DNA from: an uncultured Collinsella sp. | GTDB lineage: Bacteria; Actinomycetota; Coriobacteriia; Coriobacteriales; Coriobacteriaceae | NCBI GenBank assembly: GCA_958405195.1 | Contig: CATYDM010000017.1 | Coordinates: forward strand, 1-36,267 | DNA length: 36,267 nt | Direction of reading: 5' to 3' | In this document: in pieces, positions 8,193 to 15,622 of the stretch | Position numbering within the stretch: position 1 is the stretch's first letter | Layout: each line of letters starts with the position of its first letter | Notes under the pieces: model-generated | Told to the model about the DNA's origin: nothing | Databases searched by the model: none | Seen by the model: only the letters and a program-made list of their open reading frames with translations | Translations under genes and position numbers: made by a program

Positions 8193-9293
8193 TTACTCAT
8201 CCATGAGATAGTAGTGGCCCAGAGCGTCGGCACCCAGGATGGCGTTTGCGACCATCTCGGGCGTCACCTCAAACGGCATGTTGCACATGGTGTCATCGGG
8301 CGCGCAGGCGGCCTCGGCAACAATCATGGCCTGCTCGCGCGTAAGCTCGGCAACGCCAAGTTCCTTCATCGTGACCGGCAGGCCCAGCTCAATGCAGAAG
8401 CCCAAGACTTCCTCGAGTTTCTCAGTCGGAGCATCCTCAAGTACTAGCTGGACGATGGTGCCAAAAGCGACCTTCTCGCCGTGATACATGCCGTGGCACT
8501 CGGGCAGCATCGTCAGGCCATTGTGGATGGCATGAGCAGCAGCAAGGCCCGAGCTCTCAAAGCCAATGCCCGAAAGCAGCGTGTTTGCCTCGATGATATG
8601 CTCGACGGCAGGCGTGAGCGCACCCTTCTCCAGCGCGACCTTGGCCTTGACGCCATCGGCCATAAGCGTCTCGTAGCAGAGCTTGGCGAGCGCCAGGCCG
8701 GCCATGCCGCCCTTGCCGCCGGCGCAAGTGCCACCGTCGGCATCATGCGTCGCCTGGGCCTCAAAGTAGGTTGCGAGCGCATCGCCCATACCGGAAACCG
8801 TCAGGCGCACCGGGCTCGCCGCGATAACCGTCGTATCCATCAGGACAATGTTGGGGTTTGCCTTAAGGAAAAGATATTTATCGAACTGGCCGTCATCGGT
8901 GTAGAGCACCGAAAGTGCCGAGCACGGCGCATCGGTCGAGGCGATGGTGGGGCAAATGATAACCGGAGACCCCAAGTAGTAGGCGACAGCCTTAGCGGTA
9001 TCGAGGATCTTGCCGCCACCGACGCCAACGATGATGTCGCAGCCGTTGTCGCGCGCGAGCGCCACCAAACGGTCGACCTCGCCCTTGGAGCACTCGCCGT
9101 TAAAGTCCTCAAACAGCAGCTCGGCCTTAGCCTCGGCAAAACCGCCCTCGATCTTGGCACCGACACGCTTCTTGCCCGAAGGCGTCACGATGACGAGGGC
9201 CTTAGCGCCGAGCGGCTCGACATAGGAGCCGAGCTTGGCGAGCTCGTCCGGACCCTGGATGTACTTGCTGGGACTATTGAAGATTGCAGCCAT
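8193..9293 (-). CDS. gldA: Glycerol dehydrogenase (GldA family, copy 2)
   Basis: This is likely an NAD-dependent glycerol dehydrogenase, oxidising glycerol to dihydroxyacetone. The 366-residue length matches the family. The nucleotide-binding motif VGVGGGKILDTAKA is at 89-102, and the metal ligands are Asp171 (GMGDALATYFEA), His254 (AAAHAIHNGL) and His271 (GMYHGEKVAFG). This copy is closer to classical GldA than the neighbouring paralogue, with the characteristic SGIGFESSGLAAAHAIHNG block intact. The start at 9293 has only a weak GGGATAAA site. It is flanked by terminators on both sides, so the two gldA-like genes are separate transcription units rather than one operon. Confidence 0.92.
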   Translation of the reverse strand: MAAIFNSPSKYIQGPDELAKLGSYVEPLGAKALVIVTPSGKKRVGAKIEGGFAEAKAELLFEDFNGECSKGEVDRLVALARDNGCDIIVGVGGGKILDTAKAVAYYLGSPVIICPTIASTDAPCSALSVLYTDDGQFDKYLFLKANPNIVLMDTTVIAASPVRLTVSGMGDALATYFEAQATHDADGGTCAGGKGGMAGLALAKLCYETLMADGVKAKVALEKGALTPAVEHIIEANTLLSGIGFESSGLAAAHAIHNGLTMLPECHGMYHGEKVAFGTIVQLVLEDAPTEKLEEVLGFCIELGLPVTMKELGVAELTREQAMIVAEAACAPDDTMCNMPFEVTPEMVANAILGADALGHYYLMDE

Positions 9294-9325
9294 TTTTATC
9301 CCATTCTCTAATTAATTAAAAAGAA

Positions 9326-9357
9326 AGGGGCTCCGTACGGATACGTGCGGAGCCCCT
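9326..9357 (-). terminator. Intrinsic terminator of the iron-dependent ADH gene
   Basis: AGGGGCTCCG at 9326-9335 pairs exactly with CGGAGCCCCT at 9348-9357. The minus-strand tail is TTCTTTTTAATT. It lies about 20 bases past the ADH stop codon. Confidence 0.88.
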
Positions 9358-9378
9358 CGTTACGATAACAAGAGTCGA

Positions 9379-10602
9379 TTAGAAATCGATGTCGGTGTCG
9401 TAGTAGCAGGCCTTGAGGATCTTCTCGAAGTCGGCAGCCTTGGTCTCACGCGGGTTCTCGGGCGTGCAGGCGTCCTGCTCGGCGTTCGCGGCGATCTCGG
9501 GCAGCTTGGCGAGGAACTCCTCCTCGGAAACCATCTGCGGGTTCTCGGCGTCGACCTTCACGCCACCATTCGCGTAATCCTTGATGGACTGCGGAATGTT
9601 GAGCTGGTCGTTGAGGTCGCGGATCTTCTGGACGAGCGCAGCGATGAGCTCCTCGTTGGTCTCGCCGGGAAGGTGCAGGATCTCCTTGGCCACGTAAGCG
9701 TAACGCTCGGCAGCACGGGGATCCTTGGAGTTCCACTGGATGACCTTGCCCAGGTACATGGCGTTAGCGGCACCGTGGATGATGTGGCCGTTCTCGAAGG
9801 CAGCACCGGTCTTGTGAGCCATGGAGTGAACGATGCCGAGCAGGCCCGAGGAGAAGGCGATACCGGCGATGCACTGAGCCTCGTGCATGTGCTGACGGGC
9901 CTCATGGTCGCCAGCATAGGACTTGGGCAGCCACTCGACGATCTCGCGGATGCCGTGCAGAGCGTTGGCGTCGGTGAACATAGAGGCACAGGTGGAAACG
10001 TAGGCCTCCATGCAGTGGGTCAGAGCGTCCATGCCGGTGTGAGCGCACAGCTTGGCGGGCATGGTGTAGGTGAGCTCGGGGTCGACGATGGCGACATCAG
10101 GGGTGATGTTGAAGTCGGCCAGCGGGTACTTGATGCCCTTGGCGTAGTCGGTAATGACGGAGAACGCGGTGACCTCGGTAGCGGTGCCGGAGGTAGAGGA
10201 GATGGCGCAGAAATGAGCCTTCTGACGCAGCTCAGGGAAGCTGAACGGCTGGATGATGTTATCGAAGGACTCCTCGGGATACTCGTAGAAGACCCACATG
10301 GCCTTAGCGGCATCGATAGGCGAGCCGCCACCGATGGCGATAATCCAGTCGGGCTCGAACTCGCGCATGGCCTCGGCGCCCTTCATGACCGTCTCGATGG
10401 ACGGGTCGGACTCGACGCCCTCGAACAGCTTGACCTCGAAACCGCCTTCCTTAAGGTCGTTCTCGACGTCCTGCAGGAACCCGCCGCGGCGCATAGAGCT
10501 GCCGCCAGAAACGATGATGGCCTTCTTGCCCTTGAGGTTCTTCACCTCGTGGCGAGCGCCCTCACCAAAGTACAGATCGCGAGGATTGGTAAAACGTCCC
10601 AT
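9379..10602 (-). CDS. Iron-dependent alcohol dehydrogenase
   Basis: This is a group III (Fe-ADH) NAD(P)-dependent alcohol/aldehyde oxidoreductase, probably acting in the reductive branch of fermentation. The 407-residue protein has GGGSPIDAAKA at 91-101 for the nucleotide. The metal site is Asp192 and His196 in HTGMDALTHCMEAY, His259 in IVHSMAHKTG, and His273 or His276 in NGHIIHGAAN. Sequence alone does not separate butanol, 1,3-propanediol and lactaldehyde enzymes. The ATG at 10602 is chosen because a near-perfect AGGAGG lies 7 bases upstream and the family starts at the NPRDLYFGEG segment. A longer in-frame start at 10653 would add a basic leader and discard this site. Confidence 0.93.
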   Translation of the reverse strand: MGRFTNPRDLYFGEGARHEVKNLKGKKAIIVSGGSSMRRGGFLQDVENDLKEGGFEVKLFEGVESDPSIETVMKGAEAMREFEPDWIIAIGGGSPIDAAKAMWVFYEYPEESFDNIIQPFSFPELRQKAHFCAISSTSGTATEVTAFSVITDYAKGIKYPLADFNITPDVAIVDPELTYTMPAKLCAHTGMDALTHCMEAYVSTCASMFTDANALHGIREIVEWLPKSYAGDHEARQHMHEAQCIAGIAFSSGLLGIVHSMAHKTGAAFENGHIIHGAANAMYLGKVIQWNSKDPRAAERYAYVAKEILHLPGETNEELIAALVQKIRDLNDQLNIPQSIKDYANGGVKVDAENPQMVSEEEFLAKLPEIAANAEQDACTPENPRETKAADFEKILKACYYDTDIDF

Positions 10603-11102
10603 ACTGTGCCTCCTAAACAAGCCCCTCTTAGACTTGCGTATATAACGGAGCACCCAATTGGCTCCGTTAGGACCGGTTTGCGCGTTGCCGGCGATGACAA
10701 TGCGCGATGTCTAAACGTCTCAACGCTCAGACAAACACTATTTTACCGTTCTGGTTGGTCAGTTATTCACCTAAAGCCAACAATGATGAAACGTTTTTTC
10801 TATCCCTGAAGACCCTTGTGCGACATCCATACTCCCAAGCTGGGCAAACGTTTTATCAAGGTTGACCACATATCCCGGGCAGGACTGTGCCCCTCCAAAA
10901 TGCGCCCCGTTCGCCGCCAAAAACCGACCGTTTGCGGCACCGTGATACCACTCGGCCGTCCATGGTGCCGACATTTGTGCGACATCCGACTTCGTGGTGC
11001 AAAGGTGCAAGTCCAAGTGCGGCACCCCCGGTGTGCCACATGCGGGTAAACTAGAACCTTATATAGAAACATCTGAACCCTAACCGCAGCAAAGGAGGCC
11101 CC
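10603..11102. other. 500-base intergenic region between divergent units
   Basis: No convincing gene is present. Near the ADH start there is a perfect 8-bp inverted repeat, AACGGAGC (10644-10651) with GCTCCGTT (10661-10668), which would form a hairpin in the ADH leader. The 13-mer TTGTGCGACATCC occurs twice in direct orientation, at about 10816-10828 and 10975-10987, and the block between is G/C-rich with several short echoes of GTGC. A possible -10 box, TAAACT at 11046-11051, precedes the 11103 gene but I see no good -35. Short minus-strand open frames here lack ribosome sites and look spurious. Confidence 0.5.
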
Positions 11103-12179
11103 ATGGCATTCGATCCCATTCAAGAGGATTGCCATCGCCTCGTTCTTGAGGCCTTGCGCCGCGACAATATCCCGCTCACCGACGGTGCCGCCGTAGAGCG
11201 TCTGATGGAACAATTCACCCGCAACCCCGCACCGCTCATCGTGCACGACCGCGACCGCGCCGGGCATCTGATTGCCAAGGTGGTCGAGGCCGTCGACTAC
11301 CGCATTCCCTTTATCCCCGACGATGCCCAGGCAGAGCAGGAAGAGGCAGCTGCCGAGAACATGCTCCGCGAGGCGGCCGCACTCGATCCGGCCAACTGGG
11401 ATGCCCAGCGCATGCTGACGGCACTCACCGCCGAATCCAACGAGGAATACGTGCAGTACCTGGTGTCCAAGTGCGACGAGGTGGAGCACGATCTGGCGCT
11501 CAAGATCGCTTCGGCGCAGGACCCCTACGAGCGCGAGGCCGCAGGCGACCTAACGCGCCGCCCCTATCTGCGCTGGCTTGCCGCCTTGGCATCGCGCGCC
11601 CTCATTAGCGGACGCTACCGCATGTCGCTCGAAGCCGCAAACCGCAGCCTGGACTTTGCGCCCAACGACCCCGCTGGTGTCCGCCACACCGCGATGCTCG
11701 CCATGGCAAAGCTCGAATACCCCGCCGAGGAGCTCAAGCGCTTTCGCTCCGCTCACTCCGTGCCGTACCTCGCGAATACCCCGCTGCGCCGCCGCCCCAA
11801 AGATGCAGAGCGTGACTTGGACCCGTGGACGCTCATCGCGCTGATGAGCGCTGCCTGGCGCGAGCTGGACTACGAGGGTGCCGAACACTACCTGCGTATC
11901 CTTGTGCGTTCGTGTCCGCACGCGGCCGAGGCACTCTACTTCCAAACCGAGTTTCCCGATGGCGTCTATGCCCGCGTCAACGTGGGTGTGGGCTCCACCG
12001 ACGAACTTGTCCTTGCGCTGTCCGAGGCGACGCCGGTACTGCAGGAGGGCCTGGGCGCCCCCGACAACGCCAGTTTTGCCGCCTGGGTCGCCACCAACGA
12101 TATCGTGCGTTCCCAAATCGATGAGCGCATCCTGCGCGCGGCCGAGCAGGGGCTTCCATTTAAGGGAGGGGACCTCTAA
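11103..12179 (+). CDS. Alpha-helical repeat (TPR-like) protein of unknown function
   Basis: This 358-residue protein is acidic and predicted to be almost entirely helical. It has alanine/leucine-spaced helix pairs resembling tetratricopeptide repeats, for example around LEAANRSLDFAPNDPAGVRHTA and YEGAEHYLRILVRSCPHAAEA. No enzyme motif, signal peptide or membrane span is visible. It starts 7 bases after an AAAGGAGG site. Its stop overlaps the start of the next gene (TAATG), so the two are translationally coupled and probably act together. The pair lies directly before the MurT-GatD gene, so a role in cell-envelope or division control is possible but unproven. Confidence 0.75.
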   Translation: MAFDPIQEDCHRLVLEALRRDNIPLTDGAAVERLMEQFTRNPAPLIVHDRDRAGHLIAKVVEAVDYRIPFIPDDAQAEQEEAAAENMLREAAALDPANWDAQRMLTALTAESNEEYVQYLVSKCDEVEHDLALKIASAQDPYEREAAGDLTRRPYLRWLAALASRALISGRYRMSLEAANRSLDFAPNDPAGVRHTAMLAMAKLEYPAEELKRFRSAHSVPYLANTPLRRRPKDAERDLDPWTLIALMSAAWRELDYEGAEHYLRILVRSCPHAAEALYFQTEFPDGVYARVNVGVGSTDELVLALSEATPVLQEGLGAPDNASFAAWVATNDIVRSQIDERILRAAEQGLPFKGGDL

Positions 12180-13222
12180 TGGATCCGAGCGTCTACATCC
12201 CCGCCTACCTGGAGCGCACCTATCTGGCGTCGCACCCCGAGCTCACCGATGCAGCACGCGAGCTTGTCCATAACGACATTAGCGCGAATCCCCAAAAGTA
12301 TGCGCAGTCCGAGCATGCCCAGGCGCTGCTGTCCTACGCCGGTGTTCATCGCCACCTGCTCGACGAGCTCCATCGCATCGAGGACATGGGCAGCGACGAG
12401 GAGTTCGAGCAGACGCGCAATCGCCTGTTCGACGACATGCGCGATGAGCTGCTCAAGATCGTCCGCGTCGATGCGCTAGCCGTCGACGCACAGCTGCTCG
12501 CCATCATCCTGGCCGACACGCCCGTTGACGCCTGCCTGGGTGACCTGATGAAGCTCGAGGCGACCACGGCCGATTACCTGCAGCAAAGTGTGCCCGGGTT
12601 CGACATGGAAGCCCCGCACTACTGGGCCAATAATGTTTTGGCCGATGGTGTCACCGCAGCAGACCTTACCGTGAGCGAGCCGGCACTTATCGGGTGGCTC
12701 CACACGCTCGAGGCCATCTCGCAGCTGTGCATGGCGAGCGCCCGCTACCGCGCTGCCGCCAACTACGCCCGCCGCGTCCTTAAGGCGGAAGGCTACCCCA
12801 CCCGAGCCGCAGGCACCGTGTTGCTCGCCCTCGCTCGTCTGGAAGACCAGGACGGCTTTTTTGCCCTAGCGCACCAGCTCGAGGAACAGGTGGGAGCTGA
12901 TGCACTCGAGAACTCCCCCTGGTACCTGCTCGCCCGCACGATTCTGCTGTTCAAAACGAACAAGATGCGTCCGGCGGTGCGTGCGCTGCGTGAGTTCGCT
13001 AACCGCTGCGAGGGCGGCGCGTTCTTCTTACTGAACCCCATGTACCAGACACCGTACCTTCCCTGCCGGCCCGAGCCGCGCGATCCCTGGGATCTTTCGC
13101 ACCAGGCCGTTTGGGAAGCGGACGGTATTATCTCGGACACTCCCGACTTTGCCCCCTGGGCCAATGCCTGCGAAGGCGTTTCGCAGCTTGCCCAGGAATT
13201 TGCGCGCCGCTACGGTTTTTAG
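12179..13222 (+). CDS. Second alpha-helical repeat protein, coupled to 11103
   Basis: The 347-residue soluble protein is again mostly helical, with repeat-like segments such as YRAAANYARRVLKAEGYPTRAAG and an aromatic, proline-containing C-terminal part (MYQTPYLPCRPEPRDPWD). No catalytic motif is recognised. The ATG at 12179 overlaps the preceding stop as TAATG and is preceded by GGGAGGGG. Length and style resemble its upstream partner, so they may be diverged copies or subunits of one complex. It ends 45 bases before the MurT-GatD start with no terminator between, consistent with one operon of three genes. Confidence 0.75.
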   Translation: MDPSVYIPAYLERTYLASHPELTDAARELVHNDISANPQKYAQSEHAQALLSYAGVHRHLLDELHRIEDMGSDEEFEQTRNRLFDDMRDELLKIVRVDALAVDAQLLAIILADTPVDACLGDLMKLEATTADYLQQSVPGFDMEAPHYWANNVLADGVTAADLTVSEPALIGWLHTLEAISQLCMASARYRAAANYARRVLKAEGYPTRAAGTVLLALARLEDQDGFFALAHQLEEQVGADALENSPWYLLARTILLFKTNKMRPAVRALREFANRCEGGAFFLLNPMYQTPYLPCRPEPRDPWDLSHQAVWEADGIISDTPDFAPWANACEGVSQLAQEFARRYGF

Positions 13223-13267
13223 TGACGCACTCGACCCGACCATGTCGTTTACGTTAGGAACGGTTTC

Positions 13268-15445
13268 ATGAACCTCCGCTCATCTCTCGCCTGTACCTCG
13301 AGCGATATCGCTCGCTGGGGACTGCGCTCTGTCCTCAAACGCCAGGGCGGCGTACTCCCCGGCCGCATCGCCATGAAGATCGACCCCGAGCTGCTAAGCG
13401 ACCTCGCCGGCCTTATCGACCGCAGCGTGGTGATCACCGGCACCAACGGTAAGACCACCACTTCGAACCTCATCGCCGATGCCGTTGCTGCCAGCGGTGC
13501 TACCGTGGTGTGCAACCGTGCCGGCAACAATATGGAACCTGGTGTGGTGGGTGCTCTGCTCGAGGCCCGCGGCGGCCTTAGGCACACCAGCAGCGGCAAG
13601 CGCGTGGGCGTTTTTGAGTGTGACGAGCTCTACACCGTACGCGTTCTGCCCAAGCTCAAGCCGACGTACTTTGTGCTGCTCAACCTGTTCCGCGACCAGC
13701 TAGACCGCTACGGCGAGATCGACCATACCCAAGACGTCATCGCCCATGCGCTGGAGCTCTCTCCGACGACAACGCTCATCTACAACGCCGACGACCCGTT
13801 GTGCGCCTCGATTGCCGCGCGCGTCCCTAACACGAGCATCGCCTTTGGCATCGACGGCGCCACGGGCACCGAGTCCGATCGCATTAGCGACTCGCGTTTT
13901 TGCTCGCAGTGCAACGCGCCGTTGGAGTACGACTATGTGCAGTATGGTCAACTCGGCGCCTACCATTGCCCCTCGTGCGGTTGGGCACGCCCCGCACTGG
14001 TCCGCCGTGTGACGGGCGTGGAGCTCGGCTGCGACGGCTACGGCTTTGACCTGGTCTTTGGATCTGCGTCCGACGCAGCTGCCGTACACATCGCCACGCG
14101 CTACAACGGCCTGTACATGGTCTACAACGTTGCCGCTGCATTCTTTGCCGCACATGAGTTAGGCGTGGATACGGCGCACCTGCAGCCCACGCTCGATGCC
14201 TACGTCCCCGCCGGCGGACGCATGGGCCGCTGGGATATCGCCGGCCGCACCGTCGAGGCCAACCTGGCTAAGAATCCCGTAGGCTTCGATCGACAAATCC
14301 AGTCCATCAAGACGGCAGGCGGCAGACTCTGCGCTTTCTTCCTCAACGATAACGATGCCGACGGCCACGATGTATCGTGGATCTACGACGTCGACTTTGA
14401 GCGCATCGCCGACACGCCGGGTCTTGTCGCCTTTGCCGGAGGCACGCGCGCGCACGACATGCAGGTGCGCCTCAAGTACGCCGGCATCGATGCCGCGATT
14501 ATCTCGGACGTCGCGCAGGCAATTGGCGCCGTGGCAGACGAGGCCGCCGATGACACCTTCTACGCCGTCGCCAACTACACGGCCTTCCCGCCGCTGGTCA
14601 AGGAGCTCGACGGGCTGAAAGGCGCCACCGCCGACGCTGTTGCCGGGCGCGCCGTAGCCCGTGCCGACGGCAGCGCTCTTCCTGTCGGCATCGCGCCAGT
14701 CGAGCTTTCGCACCCGCTGCGCATCGTCTACCTGTATCCCGATGCCCTTAACCTCTACGGCGACGGCGGCAATGTTATCGCGCTCGAGCGCCGCTGCGTC
14801 TGGCGCGGCATTCCCGTGCGCGTGGACGAGGTCCGTATGGGCGAAAAGCTTGATTTGACCGATGCCGATATCGTCATGATGGGTGGCGGCTCCGACCGCG
14901 ACCAGCTAGCCGTGGCACACGAGCTGCTCGCCCAAAAAGACAAGGTCGCGGCCTATGTTGAGGATGGCGGCTCGCTGCTTGCCATCTGTGGCAGCTATCA
15001 GCTGCTCGGCCGTTCGTACTATATGGGTGAGGATCGCATTGAGGGTCTGGGCGTCATTGCCGCCGAAACCGTACGTGGCTCCGATCGCCTGATCGGCAAC
15101 GTAGCCGTCAAAACCGATCTGGCACCTGAGCCCTTTGTGGGATTCGAGAACCATGGAGGTCGCACCCTGCTCGACGCGGAGGCAACGCCGCTCGGAACGT
15201 CCGTCGTCGCGGGCACCGGCAACAACGGCGACGATGGCTTTGAGGGCCTGATCTACAAGGGCGTCATCGGCACGTACCTGCATGGCCCGGCGCTGCCCAA
15301 GAACCCCGAGCTCGCCGACTGGCTGATCGCCCATGCCCTCGAGCACCGTGGCGATGCACAGGCCGTCGCCCTGCTGCCGCTCAAGCCCCTCGACGACACC
15401 TACGAGCACGCCGCCCACGACGCCGCCATGAAGCTCCTCCCCTAG
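13268..15445 (+). CDS. MurT-GatD fusion: lipid II isoglutaminyl synthase
   Basis: In other bacteria MurT and GatD form a two-protein enzyme that amidates the D-Glu of lipid II to D-isoglutamine with glutamine and ATP. Here both lie in one 725-residue chain. The MurT part starts with the family leader (VLKRQGGVLPGRIAMKIDP). It has the Mur ligase P-loop GTNGKTTT at 58-65, a Cys4 ribbon (C212, C215, C234, C237), and the DUF1727 domain with NPVGFDRQIQSI at 336-347 and ADGHDVSWIYD at 364-374. A linker around 451-483 leads to the GatD amidotransferase, with nucleophile Cys574 in LLAICGSYQLLG and His672 in GTYLHGPALPKN. All key residues are present and no stop or shift occurs at the junction. The start at 13268 follows TAGGAACG. 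Confidence 0.93.
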   Translation: MNLRSSLACTSSDIARWGLRSVLKRQGGVLPGRIAMKIDPELLSDLAGLIDRSVVITGTNGKTTTSNLIADAVAASGATVVCNRAGNNMEPGVVGALLEARGGLRHTSSGKRVGVFECDELYTVRVLPKLKPTYFVLLNLFRDQLDRYGEIDHTQDVIAHALELSPTTTLIYNADDPLCASIAARVPNTSIAFGIDGATGTESDRISDSRFCSQCNAPLEYDYVQYGQLGAYHCPSCGWARPALVRRVTGVELGCDGYGFDLVFGSASDAAAVHIATRYNGLYMVYNVAAAFFAAHELGVDTAHLQPTLDAYVPAGGRMGRWDIAGRTVEANLAKNPVGFDRQIQSIKTAGGRLCAFFLNDNDADGHDVSWIYDVDFERIADTPGLVAFAGGTRAHDMQVRLKYAGIDAAIISDVAQAIGAVADEAADDTFYAVANYTAFPPLVKELDGLKGATADAVAGRAVARADGSALPVGIAPVELSHPLRIVYLYPDALNLYGDGGNVIALERRCVWRGIPVRVDEVRMGEKLDLTDADIVMMGGGSDRDQLAVAHELLAQKDKVAAYVEDGGSLLAICGSYQLLGRSYYMGEDRIEGLGVIAAETVRGSDRLIGNVAVKTDLAPEPFVGFENHGGRTLLDAEATPLGTSVVAGTGNNGDDGFEGLIYKGVIGTYLHGPALPKNPELADWLIAHALEHRGDAQAVALLPLKPLDDTYEHAAHDAAMKLLP

Positions 15446-15452
15446 CACCTCA

Positions 15453-15490
15453 CCACCACAAAGGGGACAGGCACCTTTGTGGTGGTTTTT
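15453..15490 (+). terminator. Intrinsic terminator after the MurT-GatD gene
   Basis: CCACCACAAAGG at 15453-15464 pairs exactly with CCTTTGTGGTGG at 15474-15485, followed at once by TTTTT. It lies 8 bases past the stop codon. The loop and inner arm GGGGACAGGCACC resemble a repeat type common in some genomes, so a mobile REP-like sequence may have been co-opted as terminator. Confidence 0.88.
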
Positions 15491-15506
15491 CAGTTTGCCA
15501 ACGATA

Positions 15507-15535
15507 TGTGAACGGCTAAAAAAGTCTGCTATACT
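15507..15535 (+). promoter_or_regulatory. Promoter of the tRNA-Glu gene
   Basis: An extended -10, TGCTATACT (TATACT at 15530-15535), lies 11 bases before the tRNA. A weak -35, TGTGAA at 15507-15512, sits 17 bases further up. Spacing fits a sigma-70 promoter with transcription starting a few bases before the mature 5' end. Confidence 0.65.
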
Positions 15536-15545
15536 CTTTCCCGCT

Positions 15546-15622
15546 GTCCCCATCGTCTAGCGGCCAAGGACGCCACCCTTTCAAGGTGGATATCGCGGGT
15601 TCGAATCCCGCTGGGGGCACCA
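15546..15622 (+). tRNA. tRNA-Glu (anticodon TTC)
   Basis: This 77-base cloverleaf has acceptor arms GTCCCCA and TGGGGGC, anticodon arm CCACC-CTTTCAA-GGTGG with anticodon TTC, T arm CGCGGGTTCGAATCCCG, and an encoded CCA end. It is the last host feature before the prophage and the presumed integration site. The prophage integrase gene on the other strand ends inside the anticodon loop. The tRNA itself appears intact. Confidence 0.96.
15581..15622. other. Presumed prophage attachment junction (3' half of tRNA-Glu)
   Basis: Host genes end at the tRNA and phage genes begin immediately to its right, so the attachment site must lie in or next to the tRNA 3' half. The exact core cannot be fixed because the other prophage end is outside the window. 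The integrase reading frame continues through this segment to a stop at 15581-15583. Confidence 0.5.

Noticed and set aside
9673..10809. Plus-strand frame opposite the iron-dependent ADH gene
   Set aside because: Same reason: it is antisense to a well-supported enzyme and has no recognisable motif.
10771..11025. Minus-strand frames in the 10603-11102 gap
   Set aside because: Several overlapping frames exist with no ribosome site and no motif. They are probably by-products of a GC-rich intergenic repeat.
15546..15622. tRNA disrupted by prophage insertion
   Set aside because: All arms pair, the anticodon loop is normal and CCA is present, so the gene remains intact.
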